Source of the DNA: Auriscalpium vulgare
Taxonomy: Eukaryota > Basidiomycota > Agaricomycetes > Russulales > Auriscalpiaceae
Length of the DNA: 64,000 nt
Reading direction: 5' to 3'
NCBI GenBank assembly: GCA_019915015.1
Contig: JAHBBC010000001.1
Location: 1,674,001 to 1,738,000 of the forward strand
A program made the position numbers and the translations under genes. Shown here in pieces: positions 53,671 through 64,000 of this stretch (the first letter of the stretch is position 1; the number at the start of each line of letters is the position of its first letter). The notes under the pieces are model-generated. The model was not told the DNA's origin. It did not search any database and was given only the letters and a program-made list of their open reading frames with translations.

Positions 53671-56600
53671 TTAATGCTCCTCCTTCGCTTTCTTCTTTCT
53701 ACCGAACAAACCCATTTTATTAGACTTTGTGTGCTCCTCCTTTGCCTTGAGCTCAGGTTCAGACGCGCCCGCGGCACGCAGCTTTCCCTTGACGTCTGGT
53801 TTCGACGTCGAGCTGAGGCCCTTCTCGGCGTGCTTCTTCGTCTCTGGCTTCTCTGGCTTCTCTGGCTTCTTCCCCTCCGACTTCTCCGACTTCTTGGCCT
53901 TAGGTTTGCTGCGGAATGTCAAAGGGCTAAAGCCCACCCCTGCCGCGCCCATGCCCATCGAGAAGTACAGGTCGCTGTCCGACATGAAGAGAGCGGGATT
54001 CCGCTCTATCTCCGCAGCGATGTCGTGCGGCGTCGGTGTGCCGGCGCGTTCCTCGTCGGCCTCCTTCGCGCGCTGCAACAGCTTGTCCTCCGCCTTCTCA
54101 GGGCCGCCGCCGTTGGCCGTGTACGTGCTCTCGGCAGATTTCGACGACCCCGCCGTCGGAGGAGGTTGGTGTGCCACGAGGTCGGGGGTCGGCTTGAGCA
54201 CGCCTGAGATTTTGTGCCGCGTCTCGATAAGAGCGGGCGCGCTCGCCTTCTGCTCCGTTGGGGACCTCGCGCTGTCGGCAGGCTCCGGAGCGCGGCGCGG
54301 CGCCTCGAACGCGCCGTTGTCGCGGCCGTCGAACGCGATGCCTACGCCTGGAGCGGCGGGCGACGCAGAGTCTGCGATACGCGTGGGCAGAGAAGAGGTG
54401 GATGCATGCGCCTGCGGCTGTAAAGGCGCCTCGCGAGGGTCGCTGGCCGTCGAGGAAACAGCAGGACTGACCCTCTTGTACGCGTCGCGTTGGCGCAGGG
54501 CCTGCTCGCTGCGCTCGCGCGCAGAACTGCTCGCCGTTGTTGGAGACACCACCGTTGGAGCCGTTGGAGACACCACCGGGTCGACTTCGCGGGGGGCGTG
54601 GCCACGGGGCACGCGGCCATGCGGCACGTATGTCTCCTGGGAGTACGTCTCGAGCTCGTGCTCCGCCAAAGATACCACGCCCGCACGGTCAGAGATCGAC
54701 GGGTTGTCGTCGTAGGAGGCGCGGTGTCTCGGCACCGGAGGGTGTCCGCGCTCCGACGCTGCGTAACCTCGCGGACTGGGGTCGTAGTCCCTGTCATCGC
54801 GTGGCGCGTACCGAGGGTGGGGCGGATGGGACTCTGGGACATCCCGAGTCTGTGGACGATAGTCCAGTGAGTACTCGTGAGCAACTCTGGAGCGCATATG
54901 AGGGGCCCCGCGGGCCCGACGCACATAGTCGGCAGGCGCATACGCCTCACGCTCCCGCGGCGCCGGCGGCTCCTCGTACACAAGCTCCTCCCCATGGTAA
55001 ACGTCTTCGCGCCGGTACAACCCCCGGCGTTCGTCGTTGCGGCGCATGTCGTACTCGTCGCGTCGGGGATCGTCGTACGCGGTGCGGCGGGCGTCGTAGT
55101 CGTCGCGGCGGGCGTCGTCGTACGCAGTGCGGCGCGCATCGTAGTCGTCGCGGCGATGGTCGTCGTACGCGTTTCGTCGGGGGTCGTAGTCGTCGCGGCG
55201 CTGCTCCTCGTACATGTACTCCCACTCGTGCTCGAGCTGGCGGTCACGCCGCGCGGCGACCAGGTCGCGCGCGTCAAGCTCGATGAGCCGCCCGCTGCGA
55301 TCGCGCGCGTACACGACCTCCAGATCGCCTAGGTCGGGCCGCACGGGCGCAGACGACGGGCCGCGCTGCATGCCCATCTCCACGTCCACACGGTCCAGAG
55401 CTGGGCGGCGGCGCGCGGTCGCGTATCCGTATGCATCGTGCGTCGGCGGCGGCATCCGGCGGGGCGGCAGGCGGGCGCGATGGTATGCAGACTCCATGGT
55501 GGGGTTGGCGCTGTGGGGGTGCGTCTGCGGATAGCCGGGCATCGGCGGGCGCTGGCGGGGCGGCGGCGGGCGCCCGCCGACGAGCTCTGTTGCGCTGTGC
55601 GCCTTGCGCGCGTTGAGCGACGAGACCACAGGGTCGCCCCACTCGTCTTCGTACCGCTCGGATGCCGCCGCGGAGGTGGACGCCCAGCCCTCGGGCACAG
55701 ACGGCAGGCGCTCCTCGTCGTAGTAGCCGGAGCGGGCGACCGGGTCGGCGGGCGGTGCGGCAGCGTGAGGCGGGCGCTCCATGTCGCCGAGGTCGAGGAA
55801 GTCGGGCAGGAAGTCCTGCAGAGCCTGCTCGTCGAGCCCGGAAAGCACAGTTTGCGTAGGACTGGGCGGTGCGCGATGGTAGGGAGCGTCCGCGCGGCGT
55901 GGCTGGGGTGCTTGTGTGATGATACGGGGAGCATGCCTGTGCTGTGGATGCGCCGCGTACACATCAGCAGGCCCGCCGTCATTGAGATCTGGATGCATGG
56001 CACCCTGCGCACGGTCTGTCCGAAGGACATTTGAGCCCCGCACGACGTCGTCATGCAATGCGATAGGATTGGACGACCCGCTCGCGACGCTCCCGGAAGG
56101 CGACGATCGCGTACCATGCTGCAGATAGGGCAGGCGCGTCCCGCTCGGGCCGGGCCCGCGCTGGATGCGCGAGGGCGCGGAGCTCACCGACTCTGCGTCG
56201 CCGGAGTAATCGCTCGCGCCGTCCTCGCGGGGCGTGCCGCGCGGGCGAGGGCGCGCGGACGCGAGCGAGGGCTCGAGCCCGCGCACCTCCTGGTGCACGT
56301 CCTCTGCACGCTGCGCGAGGAAGTCGTGGAACGTCGAGAGCTCGTCCGAGGACAGCGCGCGCGCCAGCGGCGGCGGCGGTGGGTGGGCGGTGGATGGCGT
56401 GTGCGAGGAGGCGGACGACGACGTGCGCGAGACGGAGCGCGGGCTGGGCGCGCCGTCGACGGCGGCGAGCGGCTGGTAGCGGTACGGGCGGCGCGCGACG
56501 CGATCGGTGCCAGGCGCGCCAGGCGCAGTGGTCGAGGACGAGGCGCTCGGGGGAGGGGACGGGAGCTGCGATAGCGTAGGGAGGGGAGCGGCATCCGCGT

Positions 56601-57453
56601 GCTGCCCGCCGCTTAATTTTCGGAGTAGGAAGGGTTGTCTGGAGAGAATGGAGTCCGAGTTGGACGCGGACGAGGAGGAGGAGGGCGGACGCCCGCCGAG
56701 GAAGCCGCCTGTGCCTGACAACAATGTGCCTTCGCGGCGTTCGCGCACGGGTGAGGGGGAGAGGTGGGAGAGATGCGGGGTCGCGGGCGAGGGCAAACTG
56801 GGAGAAGACGCGCTGTCGGCGGCGTAAAAATCGAGAGATCGGATCGCGGGGACGGGCTGACCTGCTATAGCTCATGTCGGGCGGGGTCTCGGAGTCTGAT
56901 AACGGGCGGTTGACGGGCACTATGTCCAGAGGCGGATCACCAGCATATGCAATTTTGAAGGTCATCGTGTTGGTGGCAGGGTCGTAGTGCCGTTCGAGCA
57001 GGCCAGGATGTCTGCAGCAGCGCATACAAGGGAGCACGAGCGCAAATGAGGACGCATATGAGCTCGCCAGGTGCGCATGTCAGATGGTCGCGACGTACGA
57101 GTGCAAGATGCGCGACGACTCCAAGAGCATCTCTTCAGTTTTCCCCATATCTGGCGGCGCCGACGCGTTCCCGGACGGCCTGTGCACGTCTTCGCCGACG
57201 CCGCCCTCTCCGTCATCTGGCACGCGCCTCGCAGAAGCCTCGGACGGCTGTGCCTTGGCCTCGGGGACACGGGGAAAGTCCTGCAGCTTCGCCAACAGAT
57301 CCTCCGCGCCAGTGTCAGACCTGGGATGCACATCGTGTCAGTACATCGGACAGACGAGCGGACGCGACTGACGCACATGATGGAGGCATGCTGCGAACGC
57401 GTCGATGGGGCTTCTGTGACTGGGGTCCCTTGCCCCGTCCCCGGACGCGACAT
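53671..57453 (-). CDS. Large, mostly disordered protein of unknown function
   Basis: Exons complement(53671..56797), (56862..57011), (57099..57320) and (57377..57453) join in frame to 1,191 residues. The most ordered part is near the N-terminus: a short helical stretch (AEDLLAKLQDFPRVPEAKA), then PDMGKTEEMLLESSRILHS and an apparently folded patch (ERHYDPATNTMTFKIAYAG, DPPLDIVPVNRPL). The remainder is Pro/Ser/Arg/Asp-rich, with a 15-residue tandem repeat at 55024-55194. A short ordered-looking element (FMSDSDLYFSMGMGAAGVGF) precedes a Lys-rich tail (KPKAKKSEKSEGKKPEKPEK, GLFGRKKKAKEEH). I recognise no family. The charged repeats and basic tail suggest a scaffold binding nucleic acid or membranes, which is an inference only. 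It converges on TOM1 with 298 bp between stops. The clean splicing of three small exons into the long frame supports the model. Confidence 0.75.
55024..55194 (-). repeat. 45-bp (15-residue) tandem repeat in the disordered protein
   Basis: Three full units and one partial unit encode DDYDPRRNAYDDHRR, DDYDARRTAYDDARR, DDYDARRTAYDDPRR and DEYDMRRNDERR. The consensus alternates Asp/Tyr-rich and Arg pairs, giving a strictly periodic, charge-patterned stretch. The period is exactly 45 nt, so copy number can change without breaking the frame. Confidence 0.9.
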
Positions 57454-59193
57454 GGCGCGCGAGAATGGATTGTAGGACGAGCGGCGTGCGGCAGACGCGA
57501 TGGGCGTATAATGAACGCTGGCGGCTGGGGACGTCGCCGCAGAAAAAAAAACGCGCGAGTGCGCACAGAGAGCGTCACGAAGACTTGGGGGGTGGCAGGC
57601 ACCGAAACGCCGGGCGTGCGATTTCGATCAGGGGTTGGTTGCGGGGGTGTCCGCGAGGATAGTGATCAAGGGGCGACGAACGGGGGTATGCGATCCCATG
57701 TTTGCAGCCGGCGCGAGCGTTTGAGGGGCGCCCATGGCACGAGGCACGCCCTCACCGTGCCCCGCACGCGGGGAGACACATCCTCTTCCGAGTCCCGATT
57801 CCGACATCACAGACGAACATTGTCCGTGAGTTGCAAGACCATCACATACCGCACTGCCTGCTGGCCCATGGCGACAGGTTCATCCACCATCAGACATAAA
57901 AATATAAGCATCAGGCGGTATCCGTCTCACCCGATCGGTTTTCTCGTCATGCTGTTTAACTCCAGACACATCGCGCCCAAGCGAGCGAACCCGAAGCGCG
58001 CACAGGCGACGGAGCCTGCGGCCTCACTTCGCATACCGTAGATATTCCTATTCACGCCCAGGCATCCTCGGGCTCAATGGGACCCCCTGCGGTAGTCTCC
58101 GTTGCCGACCTTGCGCGGAAGACAGTCGTTTGCCCCTGCGGGTGGTTATCAACTTGTCGATCACAACAACTCGACATTCCGATCATGCAATCATAGTGCA
58201 ATCATGCATCACGGCAGCACCCTGCAAGCTAATTTACTATTACACATCAAAATGAAAGCGGGGCGGGCCCGCCATAAGCGAGTCGACGTCGCTGCCTGCG
58301 GCCTGATCTGCAAACCGCCATCTTTCCGAATGCCGCCCCATCCGAAATCCGGCCTTCAATATTTCAATTCTTGTCGAAGCCTCGGACGCGAACACCCGCG
58401 CGCAGAGAAGTCGAAGCGCACTGCGAACACGAACACGCCTAATGAATAGAGGGCACATGCCCACAGCAGGCCGCGTTCGCGTGCATACAAACCTCCGCCT
58501 TCCACTCCCATACCACTCTGGTATAGTCTGGGGTGCTTACCGGCCACAGTCCTCGCCCCGCCCTGCCGTGGCATGCAAGCCCTCTTGGCTCCGACGTCGC
58601 GCACAACTGTCGTGGCTATGTTCGATCGGACCTGGGAACGCCGTACGCGTGGCGGACCGTCGTACAGAACGACGCCAAGGGTTCGCCGATCCTCGGCTGA
58701 GGGCGGGGTCTGTAGAGAGACCAAGGTCCAAGGGGATCCCGGCCGGCTTGTGGGAGCCGTTGCTAGTCCAAAAACTATGTACCTTGTCGGCGCGCAACCT
58801 TCGCTCTCAACACACGCAGAGCCGGGATCGAATAGCCTGTGCCATAGCCGAAAGAAATAGCGTCTCAGTATCCTCTTGCGAGAGCCCGAGGACGGCGCCG
58901 CCCGAACACTGCACTGACAAAGAGCATCTTCAACTCGTTCGCAATACAGCAATACAGCACGGGACCAAACAGTAAACTCATCGCACAAGCCCACCTTCGC
59001 ATCACTCCCAACGCACAAGCAAAGCATACCGAGCACCATGGACCGAGCCCGAGCGAGTGGCTGTTCAATGGCTTGGGTCAATGGCCGGATAAACAAGCGA
59101 CCAAGTGACCCACCCACCGAGCAACTATCGGTCGACAAACCGCCGAACTTTTAAAACCTTGATAATCATGACAGACCGCGACCATCCGCGCCT
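57454..59193. other. Intergenic region, no convincing gene
   Basis: This 1.74-kb stretch contains frames of up to 260 codons (minus 58356-59138) and 177 codons (plus 58442-58975) that overlap each other. Neither has a domain, intron signals or composition like the neighbouring genes, so both look like chance frames. The left end is the promoter of the disordered-protein gene; the right end is the 3' flank of the Smr gene. Confidence 0.5.
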
Positions 59194-60690
59194 TCATGCC
59201 CGAACCCCGACGCTGTCCCCAGGCAGCGTCACAACCAAACTGCCCGGATTGCGCTTCTTCTCAACGCACTGGTATCCCAGCCTGCAACGATAACACACAC
59301 GTTGAGCAAATCGTCCCGTTCCAGATCAAAAAGAATTGCAACGCACTCCTCCACATACGTCCGCACGGTGGGTTTCAGTATAGGCTTTCCGTTGGCCGAG
59401 TGGATGCCCCGGCCTGGTGTATGCGCGCCATATCAGTTAGATGCTGACCGTGGAGGATGTATGCGCACCAACTATGAAGGTGATTTGCGGATCACCTCGT
59501 TCACGTGCGTGGAGAATGGCCTCTGCGGCCAGCGCCTTGGCTTCGGCCGCCGTTTGCCCGTGGAGGTCGACCGACTGCTTCGAGCGACGCTGTGAGCGGA
59601 CAGACCTTCGGCATTACATCCTTGATTCGAGACAGAATTTTGCAATCGACGCACCTCGTTTTTCTCTGGAGAATCGAATGAGCATGCGATTGTGGACTTG
59701 CTATGGACAGCACGCACCTTTATATATTAATTTGCTCGCCAAGTTATCATACTTCTGCATCGCGTCCTTGTGCATATTGCCTGCACTGCGCGCCGCCTGG
59801 CGGTCCTGTTTCGTCCGCGCAGCCTTGGCGCGCGCGGAGTACATGCGCATCTTCTTCCGCTCTCCGTTCGCTAGGACGCGATACTGCCTAGCAAGAAAAA
59901 CAGGCTCCTGTGCGCCCGGAAGATCGGATTCCGGAGACAACGGCGGTGTGAGCTGCGTGAAGCAAGCAATATAGGGAAGCTGGTGGTAGGCGTCATCGCC
60001 CACGTATGCCGGAGACGGCAGCGTGTGAGATGGAATGGCCGATAGAAGTCCTTCGCCCGCGGCTTGCCAGAAGGGGTCGAAAGCCCTGGACGGTGCCGAC
60101 GGTCCTGATGGCGGAGGTACGGGGACACGAGCGGGCGAAACTGTTCCATGAGACACGCGCGGAGTAGGAAGGGAAGGGGAAGGAGGACGAGGAGCGTCGA
60201 CCGAACGAAGAGTTTCCCGCGCATGCAACGACGGCGCAGCCGGACGGAGGCATGAAGCCGGGAGCCGGACATGAGGAGGGGCAGCGGGTGAAGCCGTACC
60301 ATCCGACACGCCTCCATGAGTAGGAGGACGAGGAGCGGATACCAAACGGGTGGACTCGCGCGCGTTGTATTCCTCTGGGGCGACCGAGCGCCGGGGCGGC
60401 ACAGGCGGACTCGGGCGCGGAGCTGGAGTATTCGGGGCGTGCCGCGGGGTCGCGTATGCCGCACGGGGCTGCTGAGCAACGGTGCGGTATGCCTGGGGGA
60501 GCTCGGCGCGGGGCTGAGACACGGTATAATGGGGGTGTGGGCCTTGGGCTGAACGGGTACATCCACAGGGCAGCCGTGCTGTATGCTGGGACGAGGGTTT
60601 GGAGTTATGGTCGTCGTCCGAGTCGGCGGTGAAGAAGGCTCCGACACAGAGAGCGACGACTCCGGCTGTGAGGAGGGCGAAGAGGCCCAT
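59194..60690 (-). CDS. Smr-domain protein with N-terminal membrane segment
   Basis: Exons complement(59194..59281), (59347..59413), (59469..59589), (59655..59665) and (59718..60690) join to 419 residues. A hydrophobic N-terminus (LFALLTAGVVALCVGAFF) acts as a signal anchor. About 230 Pro/Ser/Arg-rich residues follow, then a DUF1771 helix pair (MYSARAKAARTKQDRQAARS, MHKDAMQKYDNLASKLIY). The C-terminal Smr domain has VDLHGQTAAEAKALA, the GRGIHSANGKP loop, LKPTVRTYVEELGYQ and NPGSLVVTL. Smr domains are small MutS-related nucleases or nucleic-acid binders; in eukaryotes DUF1771-Smr proteins act on RNA, for example in no-go decay (Cue2/N4BP2). The LDLHG-type and GxGxH-like motifs are both intact, so nuclease activity is plausible. 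The membrane anchor is unusual. The 11-nt exon between the two domains is required to keep the frame. Divergent orientation to no gene; ATG101 lies upstream on the same strand. Confidence 0.87.
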
Positions 60691-61115
60691 GGCTGGCTGG
60701 GCACGCCGGGGACGAGAGGGCGTGGGCGGGCGGGCAGTGGACGGCGGGGGTGTTATATGCGCTTGCGGGGACTCGGATTGTCAAGAATGTTCACTTCCAG
60801 AGCAGGCGAGGGGACTGCCAGATGCAGCGCCTGCGCCCATCCCCTGCAGGCTCATATCTCTGCTGTATACGTAGGCTGGGGACACTCACAGCGTCTGTGG
60901 CCACCGACTGCGCAGCGGGCACAGGATCCGCCGTTGCGAGGCATGCAACGCAGCCAAGCCCCGTGGATCCTCCAAGACATCGCGACACGTCATAACGTCG
61001 TCGTCGTCTGGACGGAAGCGGGTTAGGGATCGGGCACAACGTCCTCCTCGCCCACGCACAAGCACAACAGGCAGAATACATGCTCTTCCATTTGTCAGGA
61101 TAACACAGAAGTCGT
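60691..61115. other. Short intergenic region between ATG101 and Smr genes
   Basis: Both neighbours are on the minus strand, so these 425 bp hold the ATG101 3' flank and the Smr promoter. No gene or repeat was recognised. Confidence 0.45.
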
Positions 61116-61982
61116 TTACCCGACCTCCACATCCGCGACCTTGACCACTATTTTCAGCGGAAACGGGGACACCTGGTTGTTCGTGATCGACGGCACCGCC
61201 GCCCGCCCCTGCTCCGACGACGTGTGCATCAGCATCGTCCGCAGGCTCTTCGTCAGCGTCGCAGCCAGGTTCTCGTTGAATGTGACCCGTTCTGCACCCG
61301 TCGCTCAGCACACGCGGGCAACACCGCCGGTGGGGACGCACCTTGCTCGGACTTGGGCTGCCGGATCTCGGCGTTGATGATCCTGGCTGGCGCGGTCAGC
61401 ACAACTGGCACGAGCGCAGACGCGGGGACCGTGCGCACCACTGCTCCCACGGGACTTCCTCCTGCAAACGCACGATCGGTCGGTCAGCATCGGCCGACAC
61501 ACACGCGGCGCGCACGCACCTCGTACGACGTGATCCCCAGCCACGCCTTCTTCTGCTGCTTCCCCGACAGCGTGATGGTGATCTGCCGCGCGTCAGCGCC
61601 GCGCCGACGCCAGTGCAGAGGCCGCGCGCACCTGCCCGCGCTTGTATGCCCCGCTCTCCATGCCCTTCCAGAACGCGCCAACCTTCTCGTCCACGAGGCG
61701 CTCGATCTCCGCGTCTGCGACGCCCGGCTGCGTCGTTGCTGTCTGTCAGGTGCACCCGCGGAGCGCGGAGAGGCGTGCATACCATCGTCACGTCGAGGAC
61801 CTCAAACGTCTTGGGCTTGATGGTGCCGAAGGAGCGGTGGAATAGGATCGCGTGGAGGATCGCGCGCAGGACCTCCTTTGTGTTTTGCCGGTCTAGGATC
61901 TGACGGGGTCTACAGGTGAGGTGGGCGGAGGTGGAGGAAGGCTCACGATGTCGATGGTCACGGTCGCATGTGTGGGGTTCAT
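61116..61982 (-). CDS. ATG101: Autophagy-related protein 101 (HORMA domain)
   Basis: Seven exons, complement(61116..61291), (61342..61382), (61439..61461), (61520..61582), (61632..61742), (61783..61899) and (61947..61982), join in frame to 188 residues. ATG101 pairs with ATG13 through HORMA domains and supports the ULK/Atg1 initiation complex; budding yeast lacks it and uses Atg29/Atg31 instead. The diagnostic core is TKEVLRAILHAILFHRSFG followed by TIKPKTFEVLDVT, and then AEIERLVDEKVGAFWKGME, ITITLSGKQQKKAWLG and EEVPWEQWIINAEI. The C-terminus ends LKIVVKVADVEVG. At 188 residues it is slightly shorter than the 218 of animals. The model needs six introns of 47-63 nt and one 23-nt exon, all of which close the frame, so the structure is well supported. 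The gene precedes the Smr gene on the same strand. Confidence 0.92.
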
Positions 61983-62732
61983 TGTGGGTTAAAATATTAC
62001 GGGCGTCGCCCTCTAGAAAGTCGCTGTCTCTGAGGAGTCTTCGTGATACAATGTAGTTTAGGAGAATATAAGTCAAAGTCCAGATACATGCGGCGGTATT
62101 CCGTTCTTTTTCCACGACCACGTGATTGGGCAACGTATAAGTTAGTGGCCACTGTCCGGCCTCTGCGGAACCAGTGGAATGACTCGGACAAGGTTGCTAG
62201 TGACTGCCAGTGGACACGGTGGTGAGCATTCCAGAAGCGTTTCGCGGGGAGTGCATTCGTGTTGGCAAGTACAGTACTCACTGCTCGCTGGAGCTGCTCG
62301 ATCTGCGATCCCAGGACGCGCGCGCAGAAATGTTGTACAATGACCAGGTCGGGAGCATCCCTATCGTACTGTATATGTGGAGCCTGGCTGCTTGAAGGCG
62401 AGTTACTTCCTCAGGTTCTTGCGGCTTCGCCGGCACACTTCCTCAGTCCTACACTAGTGCACTATGCTAGAGGAGCTCGCAGCCTGCTTCGACATGGCTC
62501 GGTTCCTGCAGTTCATGTTTGAAAATTTACAAGCTCGTACCGAGCGGCACCGATGGAGCTACAGCTGATCTTTTCCAGCCAGCCTTTTCGACTCCTTACT
62601 ATGCTCCCGCCGATTTCCAATCACAAGCCGCAGGGTGCGTCATCAATCTATCGAAGCTTCGGGCGCAAGTGGGTCGCTGGAGTATAAACCGCGCGCGATT
62701 ATAAGTCGTACGAGGCATCACATTCCTGATTT
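61983..62732. promoter_or_regulatory. Divergent promoter region, ATG101 / SDR
   Basis: The 750 bp between the divergent starts contain no credible coding sequence. The SDR start is preceded at about 62680 by a TATAAA-like sequence (gtataaaccg). Confidence 0.4.
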
Positions 62733-63820
62733 ATGGCAGATCTATCCAGCTCTCGCGTCTGGCTCAGTGAGTAGAGTCTACTCTCCCATTATCAGAGACG
62801 TAATTTTAGCCCCTGCAGTCACTGGCACCGGCACCGGGCTCGGGCGCGCTCTCCTCGACGCCGTTCTCGCTTCGCACGAGCGCGCCATCGCGACGCTGCG
62901 GCGCCCCGAAGTCCTCGCCGACCTCTCATCTGCTCACCCCGCCGCGCAGCTGCTCGTCCTCCCGCACGACGTCACCTCCGCAGAGCAGACCGCGGAAGTG
63001 TTCCGGCGCGCGGAGGCGCACTTCGGGCGCATAGACGTCGTCGTGAACAACGCGGGGCACCTCCTCAGCGGCGAGGTCGAGGCGACGCCCGACGACATGG
63101 CGCGGTACCAGATGGAGGTGCTCTTCTGGGGCGCCGTGAATGTCACGAAGGAGGTGCGTGCGTGCGCGCGCTCGTGGCGACTGCTCACCTCCCCCTAGGC
63201 GGTGCGCTTCTTCCGGGAGGTGAACCCGCTCGGCGTCGGCGGGCGCATCTTGCAGGTGTCCTCGCAAGCCGGATCCTCCGCGAAACCGGGCTGCGGATTC
63301 TACGCCGCCAGCAAAGCAGGTGCGTCTCCCACTCCCCCTCCCCGCCGTTTATTTTACCTACGAACTGCCCCCGCGCGCAGCCCTTGAGCTCATGACCGAC
63401 GCGCTCAACCAGGAACTGCGCCCCGAGTGGAACATCCGCACTGTCATCGTCCAGCCCGGCGCGTTCGACACGCCCATCTGGTCCGCAGGCTTCCACGCCG
63501 CGCCGCCGCATCCCGCGTATGGGCCCGGCTCACCGTGTGACGTGCTCGCGCGCGCGCTGCCCGACATGCCGATGATCGGAGATCTCGGGCGCGCGGCTCG
63601 TGCGATGATGCGCATTGCGGGCGCCTCGGACCCGCCGCTGCGCGTGCAGCTTGGTACGGATGCGTGGCGCGATGTGCGGGGCGCGGCAGAACGCGTGGCG
63701 AGGGAGGGAGAAGTGTGGAAGGAGCTGAGCGATGGGACGAATCGGGAGGGGTATGAGGAGGGCAAGTTGGTAGGCGCGGGGCTCTGGGTCAGGATGAAGG
63801 AGGGGGCGAAGGCGAGCTGA
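62733..63820 (+). CDS. Short-chain dehydrogenase/reductase (classical SDR)
   Basis: Exons 62733..62766, 62819..63153, 63199..63319 and 63381..63820 join to 309 residues. The cofactor loop is ITGTGTGLGRALL (TGxxxGxG), followed by NNAGHLLSG, the catalytic Ser strand RILQVSSQAG and the active-site YAASKA (Tyr/Lys), then a substrate-side loop beginning VQPGAFDTPIW. The Arg in TLRRPEV after the second strand suggests NADP(H), inferred from family practice. It resembles the 17beta-hydroxysteroid-dehydrogenase-like SDRs that are abundant in wood fungi; the substrate is unknown. The base composition is distinctly GC-rich compared with the first SDR (3255-4506), and it has 3 introns versus 7, so the two are not a recent duplication. 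Catalytic residues are all intact. Confidence 0.92.
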
Positions 63821-64000
63821 ATGTATGCATTGAAAGCCCACTGACGCTGCTCTACATAGTTGATGAAGTTGACACCGTAACAGTTCGACCCTCTCATCTA
63901 CGGGTCCCTGGCCCGGGGACATCTGCCACGTACCGCACTGGAAATCAGCACCGTTCGATAAAGTCACAGAAAAATAGAGTTACGCATGGATAGGCAATAC
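63821..64000. other. Right-edge flank, no feature seen
   Basis: This is the 180-bp 3' flank of the SDR gene up to the window edge. I see no gene, RNA or repeat in it. Confidence 0.5.

Noticed and set aside
58356..59138. 260-codon minus-strand frame in the gap before the Smr gene
   Set aside because: It overlaps an opposing 177-codon frame, has no recognisable motif, and its composition tracks GC skew rather than protein-like usage.
61253..61544. Frameshift inside ATG101
   Set aside because: A 56-nt intron (61383-61438) joins EQW to IINAEI in frame, so no defect is needed.

Overview
This window is nuclear DNA of a filamentous basidiomycete, most likely a wood-decaying (white-rot type) member of the Agaricomycetes. 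The evidence is a dense set of multi-exon genes with introns of about 42-90 nt (GT..AG, with CTNAC-type branch points), together with an AA9 lytic polysaccharide monooxygenase, a class II heme peroxidase of the short manganese-peroxidase type, a membrane P450 and a set of housekeeping proteins typical of fungi. There are no bacterial features, no CRISPR array, no rRNA and no recognisable transposon. Coordinates given for split genes span start codon to stop codon. Where I traced every exon and the reading frame closed, the exons are listed.

Layout: (1) 1-6.9 kb: 3' part of a coiled-coil gene running off the left edge, a small single-pass membrane protein (minus), an eight-exon short-chain dehydrogenase (SDR), then 2.4 kb without a credible gene. 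(2) 6.9-16 kb: translation elongation factor eEF3, a secreted AA9 LPMO, and a homeobox transcription factor (minus). (3) 16-25 kb: an NDR-family AGC kinase carrying an N-terminal CRIB-like motif, and an EF-hand MscS-type mechanosensitive channel. (4) 25-31 kb, all minus: RNA polymerase II subunit RPB3 with an unusual WG/GW-rich tail, a cytochrome P450, and a single-pass membrane protein of unknown function. (5) 31-41 kb: manganese peroxidase with metal-response-like promoter motifs, a TBC Rab-GAP, a mitochondrial ADCK1/Mcp2-type atypical kinase (all plus), and PC4/Sub1 (minus). (6) 41-57 kb: a 12-kb TOM1/HUWE1 HECT ubiquitin ligase and a large disordered protein converging on it. (7) 57-64 kb: a membrane-anchored Smr-domain protein and autophagy factor ATG101 (both minus), and a second SDR (plus).

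Functionally the window mixes core gene expression (eEF3, RPB3, PC4), signalling and traffic (NDR kinase, TBC protein, TOM1, ATG101, MscS) and secreted or oxidative lignocellulose metabolism (AA9, MnP, P450, perhaps the SDRs). The genes are not co-directional, so this is not an operon-like cluster. The two most interesting observations are the argonaute-hook-like WG/GW tail on RPB3 and the CRIB-like motif fused to an NDR kinase. A recurring feature is micro-exons of 10-13 nt, two of which encode catalytic motifs.
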